Numbered from the stretch's first letter, positions 43,884 through 52,932 are shown. The stretch is 64,000 nucleotides of DNA from Streptomyces catenulae (GCF_000718015.1 NZ_JODY01000029.1:22904-86903), one strand, 5' to 3'. Numbers and translations are program-made. The notes: a model not told the origin generated them from the sequence alone.

Positions 43884-44624
43884 GTGACCGCACCGCCGGA
43901 CGACTGCCTGGCCCGCAACGACTGGATCTGCGGCGACTACCTCAGCAGCCGCCGGCACATCCTGCTCGGCGCGGTGGCCGAACACGTCCAGCTGACGGTG
44001 GTCTCGGTCGCGCTGGGGCTGGTCGTCGCGGTGCCGCTGGCGTTGCTGGCCCGGCGGCACCGGTGGACGGCGGGGCCGGTGCTGGGGCTCACGACGGTGC
44101 TCTACACGATCCCCTCGCTGGCGATGTTCTCGCTGCTGCTGCCGGTCTACGGCCTCTCGTCGGCGCTGGTCGTCGTCGGGCTGGCGCTCTACTCGCTGAC
44201 CTTGCTGGTACGGAATCTGCTGGCCGGGCTGGACGGCGTACCGGCCGAGGCGAAGGACGCGGCGCGCGGCATGGGGTACGGGCCGACCCGGCAACTGATC
44301 ACCGTGGAGCTGCCGTTGGCGCTGCCCGCGGCGATGGCGGGGCTGCGGATCGCCACCGTCTCCGCCGTCGCGCTCACCACCGTCGGCGCGATCGTCGGCC
44401 ACGGCGGGCTCGGCAACCTCATCTACGCCGGGATGAACTCCTTCTTCAAGGCGCAGGTGCTGACCGCGTCAGTGCTCTGTGTGCTGCTCGCCGTCGCCTT
44501 CGATCTGCTGCTCCTGGGCGCGGAGCGGCTGCTGACCCCGTGGCGGCGCGGGGCGCGTACCGCCCGGCGGGGGCGTGCGCGATCGGCCGCGCGCCGTCCG
44601 GTCGTGGCCGGGCGGCAGCCGTGA
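43884..44624 (+). CDS. OpuC-type glycine betaine/choline ABC transporter permease 1
   Basis: A 246-residue membrane protein of the BinprotDependent_permease family with five to six helices. The cytoplasmic EAA loop reads VPAEAKDAARGMGYGPTRQLITVELPLALPA, which contacts the ATPase. The GTG start at 43884 is chosen because the family-like sequence begins there; frames upstream are Gly/Arg-rich. Its stop overlaps the next permease start by 4 bases (GTGA). With the second permease, binding protein and the ATPase at 46550-47707 it makes an osmoprotectant importer. Confidence 0.9.
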   Translation: MTAPPDDCLARNDWICGDYLSSRRHILLGAVAEHVQLTVVSVALGLVVAVPLALLARRHRWTAGPVLGLTTVLYTIPSLAMFSLLLPVYGLSSALVVVGLALYSLTLLVRNLLAGLDGVPAEAKDAARGMGYGPTRQLITVELPLALPAAMAGLRIATVSAVALTTVGAIVGHGGLGNLIYAGMNSFFKAQVLTASVLCVLLAVAFDLLLLGAERLLTPWRRGARTARRGRARSAARRPVVAGRQP

Positions 44625-45298
44625 ACGCGGTCTCCGGCGCCGTCGCCTGGCTGACCACCGCGTCCCACTGGTCCGGTGAGGACGGCATCGGGCACCGGCT
44701 CGCCGAGCACGCCGCGCTCACCGTCGGCTGTCTGCTGCTGAGCTGTCTGATCGCGCTGCCGGTCGCGGTCGTCCTCGGGCATCTGGGGCGCGGCGGGGCG
44801 CTCGCCGTGAACCTCGCCAACGTCGGACGCGCCGTCCCCACCTTCGCCGTGCTGGTCCTGCTGCTGCTCACGCCCCTGGGACGGCACGGCGAGTGGCCGA
44901 CCGTCATCGCCCTGGTGCTGTTCGCCGTGCCGCCGCTGCTGACCAACGCGTACGTGGGGATGCGCGGGGTCGACCGGGACGTGGTGCGGGCCGCGCGCGG
45001 CATGGGGATGACCGGCGGTCAGCTGGTGTGGCGGGTCGAACTGCCGCTGGCGCTGCCGCTGCTGCTCACCGGCGTCCGGATCGCCGCCGTCCAACTCGTC
45101 GCCACCGCCACCCTCGCCGCACTGGTGGGCGGCGGCGGTCTCGGCCGGATCATCACCGCCGGTTTCAATCTCGCCTCCACCTCGCAGGTCGTCGCCGGTG
45201 CGGTCGTCGTCGCGGTGTTCGCGCTGCTCATGGAGGCGGCGTTCGAGATCGGGACGCGGTGCGGCCCCCGGTGGGCGCGGGCACGGGGCGCCCGGTGA
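44621..45298 (+). CDS. OpuC-type glycine betaine/choline ABC transporter permease 2
   Basis: A 225-residue permease paralogous to the preceding one. It has hydrophobic helices from residue 25 on, the EAA loop GVDRDVVRAARGMGMTGGQLVW and a following GGGGLGRIITAGF motif shared with permease 1 (GHGGLGNLIYAGM). The GTG start overlaps the upstream stop, and its own stop overlaps the GTG of the binding-protein gene, so the three are one translationally coupled operon. Together the two permeases form the heterodimeric channel. Confidence 0.9.
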   Translation: MNAVSGAVAWLTTASHWSGEDGIGHRLAEHAALTVGCLLLSCLIALPVAVVLGHLGRGGALAVNLANVGRAVPTFAVLVLLLLTPLGRHGEWPTVIALVLFAVPPLLTNAYVGMRGVDRDVVRAARGMGMTGGQLVWRVELPLALPLLLTGVRIAAVQLVATATLAALVGGGGLGRIITAGFNLASTSQVVAGAVVVAVFALLMEAAFEIGTRCGPRWARARGAR

Positions 45299-46434
45299 GG
45301 CGGCGCGGGCGGGCGCCCGCCCCGGGGACGGCGGGGCGCGATCGGAAGCCCGGCCCGGCGCGCGGCCGGGCCTCGCGCGCCGGGGCTGCCCGCCGTCTGC
45401 CGGGGGCGCCCGCCGGGGCCCCGCGCGCCGGGGGCGCCCCGCCGCCACCAGGGGCGCGGGCCACCGCCCCACGCGCCCCACGCACCGCCCGCCACGCGGG
45501 CGTCCTCGCCCTCGCCGCCGCGCTCCTGACCTCCTGCGTCGGCGGGCCCTCGCTGGAGGACCGGGGCGCCGTCACCGCCGCCCCGGGGGACCGGCACCAC
45601 CTGACCGTCGGATCGGCCGGGTTCACCGAGAGCGAGCTGCTGGCGCAGATGTACGCGGCGCTGCTGCGGCACGCCGGATACCGGGCCGACCTCGTCACCG
45701 TCGGCAACCGCGAGCTGTACGAACCGGCCCTGGAGAGCGGCCAGATCGATGTCGTCCCCGAGTACGCCGCGACCTTCGCGGACTGGCTCCAGGCCCGTAC
45801 GCACGGCGCGGACGCCCGCCCGGTGGCCTCCCCCGACCTCCGGGTCACCATGGACGCGCTGCGCGCCCTCGCCGCCCCGCGCGGGCTGACGGTGCTCGAC
45901 CCCGGGCGCGCCGTCGACCGCAACGCCTTCGCCGTCAGCGCCTCCTACGCCGCCCGCCACCGGCTGCGCACCCTCAGCGACCTGGGCCGGGCGAAGCTGC
46001 CGGTGCGGCTCGCCGCGGGCGACGAGTGCGTCCGGCGGCCGTTCTGCGCACCGGGGCTGCGGAAGACGTACGGGATCGACATCACGGCCGTCGATCCCAA
46101 GGGCGTCGGCACCACCCCGGCCAAACAGGCGGTGCAGAACGGGCAGGACCAGATGGTGCTGACCACGACCACCGACGCCACCCTGGACCGGTTCGGGCTG
46201 GTGGTCCTCGCCGACGACCGCAAGCTCCAGAACGCCGACTACGTCGTGCCCGTCGTCAACCGCTCCCGGGCCGGGGGTGGCCGCGCCGCCGCCGCGCTCG
46301 GCCGCCTCAACACCGTCTTGACCACCGCCGATCTGGCGCGTCTCGACGAACGCGTCGACAGCTGGCGCCGCCTCCCCGAGGACGTCGCCCACGACTATCT
46401 GACGGAGAAGGGGCTGCTGCCCAAGGGGCGGTGA
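45295..46434 (+). CDS. OpuC-type glycine betaine/choline substrate-binding lipoprotein
   Basis: A 379-residue protein when read from the GTG overlapping the permease stop. The first 70 or so residues are an unusually long Arg/Ala/Pro-rich leader before the hydrophobic core VLALAAALLTSC, whose cysteine would be lipidated. The OpuAC-type domain has VGSAGFTESELLAQMYAALL, EYAATFADWLQ and GDECVRRPFCAPGL with two cysteines. It delivers betaine, choline or a similar osmolyte to the permeases. A shorter start near the signal core is possible, but no better ribosome-binding site is evident. Confidence 0.88.
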   Translation: MRRRGRAPAPGTAGRDRKPGPARGRASRAGAARRLPGAPAGAPRAGGAPPPPGARATAPRAPRTARHAGVLALAAALLTSCVGGPSLEDRGAVTAAPGDRHHLTVGSAGFTESELLAQMYAALLRHAGYRADLVTVGNRELYEPALESGQIDVVPEYAATFADWLQARTHGADARPVASPDLRVTMDALRALAAPRGLTVLDPGRAVDRNAFAVSASYAARHRLRTLSDLGRAKLPVRLAAGDECVRRPFCAPGLRKTYGIDITAVDPKGVGTTPAKQAVQNGQDQMVLTTTTDATLDRFGLVVLADDRKLQNADYVVPVVNRSRAGGGRAAAALGRLNTVLTTADLARLDERVDSWRRLPEDVAHDYLTEKGLLPKGR

Positions 46435-46549
46435 CGGCGGCGCGCCCAAGGACGACGCAGGCCCGGCCCCGCACCCGGGGGAGGCGCAGGCCCGTCCCCG
46501 CACACCGCCCACCGAGGGCGCGCCCCCCGGGGGCGTGAGTGCCGCGCCT

Positions 46550-47707
46550 TCACCCCATCGGCACCGACTCCACCTCCCCCAGCCCCCGCCGCTCCCCGCG
46601 CTCCCCGGGGACGATGGTGCGGCGCAGCGCCTCGTGGAGCCGGGCCGGGGTGAGGACGCCGAGGAAGCGGTCGCCGTCCAGGACCGCGATCCAGCCCGCG
46701 TCGTGCTGGAGCATCTCGCCGAACGCCCGCTTGAGGGTGGCGCCGACCGGGACCCACGCCTCCATCCGGCGGGCGTGCCCGGACACCGGACCGGCCGCGT
46801 CCGCCAGCTGCGCGGCGCCGACCCAGCCGTGCAGCGCGCCGGAGTCGTCCAGGACCACCGCCCACCGGGCGCCGTGGGCCCGCAGCCGGGCCGCCGCCTC
46901 CGTGGCCGGTTCGCCGAGCCGGGCGAGCGGCGGGCGCTCCAGGTCGGCCCGGTCGATCCCGGTGACCGAGAGCTGTTTGAGCGCCCGGTCGCTGCCGACG
47001 AACTCGGCGACGTACGGGGTGGCGGGCGCGCCCAGCACCCGCGCCGGGGTCTCGAACTGCTCGATGCGGCCCTGCCCGTAGACGGCGATGCGGTCGCCGA
47101 GGCGGACGGCCTCCTCGATGTCGTGCGTCACGAACAGCACGGTCTTGCCGAGTTGCCGCTGGAGGTGGCGGAACTCGTTCTGGAGGCGCTCGCGGACGAC
47201 CGGGTCGACGGCGCCGAACGGCTCGTCCATGAGGAGAACGGGCGGATCGGCGGCGAGCGCGCGGGCGACCCCCACGCGCTGGCGCTGTCCCCCGGAGAGC
47301 TGGTCGGGGTAGCGGTGCCCGTAGACGGCCGGGTCGAGGCCGACCAGGTCGAGGAGTTCGGCGGCCCGCTCCCGGGCCTTCGCGCGCTTCCAGCCGGTGA
47401 GCACCGGCACCGTCGCGGTGTTGTCCAGGACGGTCCGGTGCGGGAAGAGGCCGGTCTGCTGGATGACGTAGCCGATCCGGCGGCGCAGCCGGACGGGGTC
47501 CACGCCCGCGATGTCCTCGCCGCCGACGTGGATGGTGCCCTCGGTCGGGTCGATGAGCCGGTTGACCATCATCATCGTGGTGGTCTTGCCGCACCCCGAC
47601 GGGCCGACGAGGGTGACCAGCTCCCCCTCCGCGACCTCGAAGGAGAGACCGTCGACGGCGGTCGTCCCGTCCGGGTAGCGCTTGGTCACCGACGTGAAAC
47701 GGATCAT
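46550..47707 (-). CDS. OpuC-type ABC transporter ATPase with C-terminal CBS domains
   Basis: A 385-residue ATPase: Walker A GPSGCGKTT, Q-loop QQTGLFPH, signature LSGGQRQR, Walker B VLLMDEPFGAVD and H-loop FVTHDIEEA. Residues about 255-375 form a CBS pair (AVVLDDSGALHGWVG, AGWIAVLDGDRFLGVL). CBS pairs in OpuA/OpuC ATPases sense ionic strength or c-di-AMP. It is the natural partner of the permeases at 43.9-45.3 kb but is on the other strand, converging with the binding-protein gene, so the complex depends on two promoters. The ATG at 47707 directly precedes the ABC domain. Confidence 0.92.
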   Translation of the reverse strand: MIRFTSVTKRYPDGTTAVDGLSFEVAEGELVTLVGPSGCGKTTTMMMVNRLIDPTEGTIHVGGEDIAGVDPVRLRRRIGYVIQQTGLFPHRTVLDNTATVPVLTGWKRAKARERAAELLDLVGLDPAVYGHRYPDQLSGGQRQRVGVARALAADPPVLLMDEPFGAVDPVVRERLQNEFRHLQRQLGKTVLFVTHDIEEAVRLGDRIAVYGQGRIEQFETPARVLGAPATPYVAEFVGSDRALKQLSVTGIDRADLERPPLARLGEPATEAAARLRAHGARWAVVLDDSGALHGWVGAAQLADAAGPVSGHARRMEAWVPVGATLKRAFGEMLQHDAGWIAVLDGDRFLGVLTPARLHEALRRTIVPGERGERRGLGEVESVPMG

Positions 47708-47979
47708 CCGCCCATTCCAACCCGCCGGGCCGCGCCGGTCCTCTCCTCGCGGCAATCGGGTGGGGCGGCCCGCCGCGCACCCCGGGGAGGGGCGGCCATC
47801 CGGGCCGTCAGAGGGGCCGCGGGCCGGGGCAATCGGGTGCGGCGGCCGGATGGGGCGCGGCGCGGGGGCCGTACGAGTTGCTTCGGCGGCGCCGCCTTTC
47901 CGCCTGCCGCGTCGGGCCCGTCCGGCGTGCTTACGATCGCGCCCGGCCTCCGGTCGGACGGGTGGAAGGGAACGCCACG

Positions 47980-48921
47980 ATGAGAGCCGTAGCAGTCAGC
48001 GCATTCGGTGCCGAGCCGCAGCTCCTGGAGCTGCCCCAGCCCGAGCCAGGGCCGGGGGAGGTCCTGGTGCGGCTGTCCGCCGCCGGGGTCAACCCCATCG
48101 ACTGGAAGATCGCGGGCGGGATGTTCGGCGATGCCGTCGACGCGTCGTTCCCGCTCGTCATGGGCGCGGATGGGGCGGGCGAGGTGCTGGCCGTGGGGAC
48201 CGGCGTACGGCGCTTCACGGCCGGGGACGCGGTCTTCGGCACGTTCCAGCGCCCGGCGCACGGCGGCGGTTCGTACGCCGAACTGGCCCTCGCCGACGAG
48301 CAGTCCCTCGCCCACGCGGCCCGCAGCGTCACCTACGCGACGTCGGCGGCGGTCCCGACGGCCGGGATGACGGCGTACAACCTGGTGGAGGAGACCCGCA
48401 TCGGGGAGGGCAGCCGGGTGCTGGTCGTCGGGGCGACCGGCGGCGTCGGCACCTTCGTCACCCAGATCGCCTACGGGCGCGGCGCCGAGGTCATCGCGAC
48501 CGCGCGGCCGGTGATGGCGGATCTGATGCTGACCCTGGGCGCCGCCGAGATCGTCGACCACGGGGCGGGGCCGGTCGCCGACCAGGTGCTGGCCACCCAC
48601 CCGGACGGCGTCGACGTCCTGATCGACCTGGTCAGCGACGCGGACGGGTTCACCGGGATGATGCGCACGGTCCGGGACGGCGGTACGGCGGTGTCGACGA
48701 TCGGCGCGGCCGACGCGGATGTCCTGACCGATCACAACCTCCGCGGCTTCAACTTCGTCAACCGGCCGTCCCCGCAGCTGCTGGAGATCCTCGCCGGACA
48801 TGTCGACGCGGGCCGTCTGACGGTCCTGGTCGGCAGGGAGGTCCCGTTGGAGGAGGCCCCGGCGGCGGTGGCCGAGCAGCGCGAGGGCCGCGCCCAGGGG
48901 AAGACGGTGCTGGTGATGTAG
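47980..48921 (+). CDS. NADP-dependent quinone oxidoreductase-like (zinc-free MDR) protein
   Basis: A 313-residue medium-chain dehydrogenase/reductase. The N-terminal GroES-like domain has GEVLVRLSAAGVNPIDWKI, and the Rossmann domain carries VLVVGATGGVGTFVTQIAYGRGA. The zinc ligands of alcohol dehydrogenases are absent, which places it with quinone oxidoreductases. It reduces quinones or enones with NADPH. GGAAGGG precedes the ATG at 47980. A strong hairpin follows the stop; the gene is probably monocistronic and divergent from the ATPase. Confidence 0.9.
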   Translation: MRAVAVSAFGAEPQLLELPQPEPGPGEVLVRLSAAGVNPIDWKIAGGMFGDAVDASFPLVMGADGAGEVLAVGTGVRRFTAGDAVFGTFQRPAHGGGSYAELALADEQSLAHAARSVTYATSAAVPTAGMTAYNLVEETRIGEGSRVLVVGATGGVGTFVTQIAYGRGAEVIATARPVMADLMLTLGAAEIVDHGAGPVADQVLATHPDGVDVLIDLVSDADGFTGMMRTVRDGGTAVSTIGAADADVLTDHNLRGFNFVNRPSPQLLEILAGHVDAGRLTVLVGREVPLEEAPAAVAEQREGRAQGKTVLVM

Positions 48922-48967
48922 CGCCCGGCGCCCGGCCCGCCCGGTGCGCACGGTCTGACGCGGCCCG

Positions 48968-49002
48968 ACGCGGCCCCGTGGGAGCTTCCCGCGGGGCCGC
49001 GT
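48968..49002 (+). terminator. Hairpin after oxidoreductase
   Basis: Arms ACGCGGCCCCG (48968-48978) and CGGGGCCGCGT (48992-49002), with additional pairing GGGA/TCCC inside, lie 46 bases after the stop. The rest of the 280-base gap to 49202 is GC-rich and featureless. Confidence 0.8.
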
Positions 49003-49202
49003 TCCGCATGCTCCACGGGGCGGCTCACGGGAGCGGCGGGAGGCGTGGCGTCCGCTTCGGCCGCCCCGGGGGCGCGCGGTGGGCGGCGCACCCGTGGGCG
49101 GGCCGGGGGCGGCGTACCCGGGAGAGGCTGGGGCGGCGCACCCGGGGGCGGTCGCCTCGGCGTTCCGGGGGCGGCCGTCCCGCGCGTCCCGGGGCGCGCC
49201 GC

Positions 49203-50195
49203 TCAGGCGCCCCCGCGCCGCTTCCGTAGGGCGCCGCGTACGGCCCGCACCACGGGGCCGCTCGCCGCGGCCAGCGCGGCGGTCGCCAGGGTTCCGCAGA
49301 GCAGCCCGGTGATGCCCGTGTGGAGCGACGCCGTGAGCGCGTCCGTGTACGCGGCCGCCGCCGGGCGTGGGACCGCGTGCGGGAGGGCGTCCAGGGCCCG
49401 GGAGCGGACCGGCGGGAGGGCCGCGGCGAGCGCGCCGGTGGCGGCCGCGGCGAGGAGCGCCGTGACGGTCAGGGCGCGCCGTCGGCGGCGGGCCAGCAGG
49501 AGCCCGGCGGCGAGGCAGAGCGCGGCGGCCGGGGGCGCCAGCCGCGCGGTGGTCCGGACGGCGTCGTAGGCGGTACGGGCCCGGGGCACGTCGGCGGCGG
49601 ACAGCAGCACGATCTCGGTGCCGGTGTGCGGGACCCGGCGGGCGATGTCGATGCCCAGCCCGTTGGCGGACAGCTGGTGTTTGACGCGTTCGATGACGGG
49701 GGCGACGTCGAGGCGGACCGGGGTGTCACCGGAGGCGCCGAGGGAGGCGTCGAGCGCCTGGTGGGCGGTGCGGTGCACCTGCCGCCACACGGTGGGGAAC
49801 GACGGCCCGGTCACGACCTGCCGGACCTGCTTGTCGACGAACTCCCGGATGCCGCGGGTGAACCGTTCGCGCAGCGCGGGGCGTTGCGGCCGGGGGATCG
49901 CGGACAGCAGCCCGTCGAGGTGGACATGGCCCATCACCCCGGTGGTGACGTCGTCGACGATCGCGTTCTGGATGGTGCGGTCGTGGGCGAGCGGGGCGAC
50001 GGCGGTGACGTACCGCCCGGTGTCGGTGAGCTGGTCGCGGGCCCAGACACCGGCCAGGGAGACCGGTGTCAGCAGCGCGGCCAGGAGCAGCAGCACGATG
50101 GCGGCGCCCGCCCGGCCGGGCCGCCGGGAGGCGCGGGGCGTTCCCTCGCGCGCCGTGCGGCGGTCGCTCGCGCGCGGGGGTGCGCTCGCGGTCAC
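49203..50195 (-). CDS. Integral membrane protein with large extracellular loop
   Basis: A 330-residue protein. A membrane helix near residues 30-50 (AAIVLLLLAALLTPVSLAGV) is followed by about 160 residues outside (RDQLTDTGRYVTAVAPLAHD, TRGIREFVDKQVRQVV), then three C-terminal helices including LCLAAGLLLARRRRRALTVTALLAAAATGAL. The arrangement, with segments such as RYVTAVAPL and IQNAIVDDVT, is shared by a family of actinobacterial membrane proteins of unknown role. GTG start. No operon partner is apparent apart from the membrane protein gene at 50385. Confidence 0.75.
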   Translation of the reverse strand: MTASAPPRASDRRTAREGTPRASRRPGRAGAAIVLLLLAALLTPVSLAGVWARDQLTDTGRYVTAVAPLAHDRTIQNAIVDDVTTGVMGHVHLDGLLSAIPRPQRPALRERFTRGIREFVDKQVRQVVTGPSFPTVWRQVHRTAHQALDASLGASGDTPVRLDVAPVIERVKHQLSANGLGIDIARRVPHTGTEIVLLSAADVPRARTAYDAVRTTARLAPPAAALCLAAGLLLARRRRRALTVTALLAAAATGALAAALPPVRSRALDALPHAVPRPAAAAYTDALTASLHTGITGLLCGTLATAALAAASGPVVRAVRGALRKRRGGA

Positions 50196-50384
50196 GTCGT
50201 GCGCTCCTTCCGTACGGCGGCGGGCGGGGCCGTCTCCCAGGCAAGCGGGGCCCGCGGCCGACCGCGACCGGGGACGGGGCAGGCGGGTGAGGCGGGGCCC
50301 ACCGGGCGGGCCGGGGGCGTGCGGTCCCCGGGCGTGCGCCGCGCCCGGGACCCGCGCGCCGGTCGGGGGCGCGTCCCGCCGCCG

Positions 50385-51146
50385 TCAGGTCCGGGCCGAG
50401 GTGGCGCCCTGCGCGGACGGGGCGGACGTCGCGGACGGGGCGGGCTCCGGGGGGCCGGCGGGCGCGGGCGGTGCCGTGGCCGCCGGGGGCACGGTGGGCA
50501 CGGTCGCGGCGGTCGAGGCGGCGGTCGCAGCCGTAGCCGTAGCCGCTGCCGCTGCCGCCGCCGTCCGGCGCCGTCCCCGGCGCAGCAGCCCGGCGCCCAC
50601 CAGCAGGCCCATGACGAGCAGCCACGGGGTCCAGGAGGTCCAGGACAGCCAGGGGTGTCCGGCGGCGGCGCCGTGGGTTTCGGGCAGGTCGTCGATGTCG
50701 CCGGTGCAGGCGGCGGGGGCGGCGACACCGGGGGCGTGGACGCAGACGGTGGTGGCGGCGCGGAGCGTGCCGGGGGCGGCGGAGGGCCCGTCGGGGCGGT
50801 CGCCGAGGACGGCGCTGGCGGTCAGCACCCGGAGGCCGCCCGGGGCGAGGTCGGCGTGCCAGACGGCGGTGTGGTCGTCGGTGACGCGGCCCTCGGGCGC
50901 GTCGGCGGACTCGGTGGTGGCGGGCAGCCGGGCCTCGATGCGGGCGCCGCGCAGCGGGGCGTCGCCGAGGTTGCGGACCGTGATGCGGTAGTCGAGCCGG
51001 TCGCCCGCCTCCGCCCGGTCGGTGCCGTCGCTGACCTCGACCGCCACCTGCGGCGGCGCGGGTTCCGCCGGGGTCCCGGCGGCCACGGCGCGACCGGGGA
51101 GGGCGGCGGCGGTGCACAGCAGGGCGCTCAGGAGGAGGGTTCGCAT
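50385..51146 (-). CDS. Exported DUF11-like/repeat-domain protein with C-terminal membrane anchor
   Basis: A 253-residue protein. The signal peptide is RTLLLSALLCTAAALPGRAVA. One Ig-like DUF11 domain (about 30-150; DRLDYRITVRNLGDAPLRGARIEARLP) is followed by a hydrophobic anchor WTPWLLVMGLLVGAGLL near 180 and a cytoplasmic Ala/Thr/Pro-rich tail of about 60 residues. This is a surface protein held by its C-terminus. The tail is coded by simple repeats of GCC/GTAGCC type (about 50500-50570). The ATG at 51146 gives the signal peptide; longer frames do not. Confidence 0.75.
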   Translation of the reverse strand: MRTLLLSALLCTAAALPGRAVAAGTPAEPAPPQVAVEVSDGTDRAEAGDRLDYRITVRNLGDAPLRGARIEARLPATTESADAPEGRVTDDHTAVWHADLAPGGLRVLTASAVLGDRPDGPSAAPGTLRAATTVCVHAPGVAAPAACTGDIDDLPETHGAAAGHPWLSWTSWTPWLLVMGLLVGAGLLRRGRRRTAAAAAAATATAATAASTAATVPTVPPAATAPPAPAGPPEPAPSATSAPSAQGATSART

Positions 51147-51564
51147 CCGCCCATCCGAGCACCGCCCACCGCGCGCGGGCCCCACCGCCACCGGGTCACC
51201 GGCACGGTTCACCCGCCCGGTGGCGGCCAGGTGGCCGGATACGGCACGGGGCGCTATCCGGGGACGGCACCCCGGCGCCCCGCCCCGGCGCCCCGCGCCC
51301 CGCCCCCGCGCCCCGCCCCGGGGCACTGCGCCTCGCCCCGGTGCCCCGGCGCCCCGCGCCTCGCCCCGGCGTCCCGGGGCCGGGCGTCCTCCCCGCCGTA
51401 TCCGACCCGTGCTCAGAGACCGGGTACGGACTGCCCCGTGTCCCGCACCCCGCCACGGGTGCCCCGCCGTGACCATGGTTCGCAGGGCACCGCACCGGGG
51501 AACGACCCCGCTACCCACCTCCCCGGGCGCACCGCGTCGCTCGGGGCCGAGGACCGGAGGCACC
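51147..51564. other. Divergent control region with C/G simple-sequence tract
   Basis: The 418-base gap between divergent genes. Roughly 51235-51385 is a low-complexity run of CCCCGCGCC/CCCCGGCG units. No gene, and no promoter hexamers clear enough to place. Confidence 0.5.
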
Positions 51565-51951
51565 ATGAAGATCCATCTGACCAGCGTTTTCGTCGACGAC
51601 CAGGCCAAGGCGCTGCGGTTCTACACCGAGATGCTGGGGTTCGCGCCGAAGGAGGACGTCCCGCTGGGCGCGGACCGCTGGCTCACCGTGGTCTCCCCCG
51701 AGGACCCCGACGGCGCCGAACTGCTCCTGGAACCCTCCGGCCACCCCGCGGTGCCCCCGTACAAGGCGGCGCTGTTCCTGGACGGCATCCCCGCCGCCTC
51801 GTTCGCCGTGGACGACGTGTCCGCCGAGCACGACCGGCTGCGGGCGCTCGGCGTCAGCTTCACCCAGGAGCCGCGGACGACGGGGCCGGTCACCACCGCG
51901 GTGCTCGACGACACCTGCGGAAACCTGATCCAGCTGATGCAGCGCGGCTAG
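51565..51951 (+). CDS. VOC-superfamily (glyoxalase/bleomycin-resistance-like) protein
   Basis: A 128-residue single-domain protein with two beta-alpha-beta-beta-beta modules: IHLTSVFVDDQAKALRFYTEMLGF and FAVDDVSAEHDRLRALGVSF, ending in DDTCGNLIQLMQ with a metal-ligand glutamine instead of glutamate. VOC proteins bind metal and small molecules, as dioxygenases, isomerases or drug-binding proteins; no specific activity can be assigned. GGAGG lies upstream of the ATG at 51565. It is followed by a strong hairpin and the 37-bp repeat array. Confidence 0.85.
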   Translation: MKIHLTSVFVDDQAKALRFYTEMLGFAPKEDVPLGADRWLTVVSPEDPDGAELLLEPSGHPAVPPYKAALFLDGIPAASFAVDDVSAEHDRLRALGVSFTQEPRTTGPVTTAVLDDTCGNLIQLMQRG

Positions 51952-51992
51952 GCGGCGCCCGCCACCGCCGCGACGACGCCGGTGGCCCGCCC

Positions 51993-52043
51993 GGTGCCCG
52001 GGCTTTCTTTCAGCCAGACTCCCTGAAAGAAAGCCCGGGCACC
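51993..52043. terminator. 21-bp-arm hairpin after the VOC gene
   Basis: Perfect arms 51993-52013 (GGTGCCCGGGCTTTCTTTCAG read as the left arm, ending at base 52013) and 52023-52043 enclose a 9-base loop. The right-arm sequence CTGAAAGAAAGCC recurs within the adjacent minisatellite. Confidence 0.88.
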
Positions 52044-52080
52044 CGGCCCGCACCCCGCAAAGCGCCCTGCCTGAGCACCC

Positions 52081-52302
52081 CTCGCTCAGGCAGGCTTCCT
52101 GAAAGTAAGCCAGGCCCCTCGCTCAGGCAGGCTTCCTGAGAGAAGGCCAGATCCCTCGCTCAGGCAGGCTTCCTGAAAGAAAGCCGGGCCCCTCGCTCAG
52201 GCAGGCTTCCTGAAAGTAAGCCAGGCCCCTCGCTCAGGCAGGCTTCCTGAAAGAAAGCCAGGCCCCTCGCTCAGGCAGGCTTCCTGAGAGAAGGCCGGGC
52301 CC
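52081..52302. repeat. Six-copy 37-bp minisatellite
   Basis: Units start at 52081, 52118, 52155, 52192, 52229 and 52266, exactly 37 bp apart. Each begins CTCGCTCAGGCAGGCTTCCT and ends in a GAAAG/GAGAG variant followed by AAGCC or AGGCC. Units contain small dyads (TCAGG...CCTGA; GGCTT...AAGCC). Variant types are distributed unevenly, as from repeated duplication. The array lies between converging genes and overlaps no gene. Confidence 0.92.
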
Positions 52303-52335
52303 ACGGCACCGGGCCTGTTCCGCCCCTGTCCCGGC

Positions 52336-52932
52336 TCAGTGATCACCGAGCCGTCGGCGGAAGCACACCCGGTCCTCGCCCGGACCGTCGTAGTCCGCGT
52401 GCACCGGGAGCCCGTCGACGACGCGGTCCCCGTCCCCCTCCGGGACGAACCCCATTGCCTGGTGGAACGCGAGCGAGGCGGCGTTCCCCGGGGAGACGAT
52501 CGCGCGGACATCGGTACGGCCCGCCGCTGCCGCGCGCTCGAAGAACGCCGCGTAGAGCTGTCGGCCGACGCCCTGTCCCCGGAGCGCGGGATGCACCCCG
52601 ACGAAGTGGATGTACGCGTCGCTCTCGTTCTCCGGTGCGTGAAAGCCCACCAGGAACGCCCGCACCCGCCCCTCGCCTCCGGCCTCGCCCGCGTCCCCCG
52701 GGGAGCCCGGACGACCGGGCTCCTCCAGGATCAGGCTCGTCCGGGAGAAGAACTGGAGGAAGAGGCGCGGCAGCAGGAGGGAGAGTTCGCGGGCCTCTTC
52801 CGGGGTGCGGGAGTCGCCCCACCAGTTCCGTACGCAGTGGACGAGCGTGGGGTGATCGGTGACATGGGCCGGACGCAGTGCGAGCACGGCATTCCCCTCC
52901 AGGAGCTGGCTTTCGGTGGACTGTGGTGCCAT
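52336..52932 (-). CDS. GNAT-family N-acetyltransferase
   Basis: A 198-residue GNAT enzyme. Acetyl-CoA-binding motif A is FVGVHPALRGQGVGRQLYAAF and motif B is SPGNAASLAFHQAMGF. An insert rich in Gly/Glu/Pro (EEPGRPGSPGDAGEAGGEG) lies between strands 2 and 3. The substrate is unknown. The ATG at 52932 leaves a normal N-terminus, ESQLLEGNAVLALRPA. The stop is 34 bases from the minisatellite; the start faces the leader side of the CRISPR array. Confidence 0.88.
   Translation of the reverse strand: MAPQSTESQLLEGNAVLALRPAHVTDHPTLVHCVRNWWGDSRTPEEARELSLLLPRLFLQFFSRTSLILEEPGRPGSPGDAGEAGGEGRVRAFLVGFHAPENESDAYIHFVGVHPALRGQGVGRQLYAAFFERAAAAGRTDVRAIVSPGNAASLAFHQAMGFVPEGDGDRVVDGLPVHADYDGPGEDRVCFRRRLGDH

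Noticed and set aside
47689..47702. Seventh parS site near the ABC ATPase start
   Set aside because: ACCGACGTGAAAC matches only one half of the palindrome.
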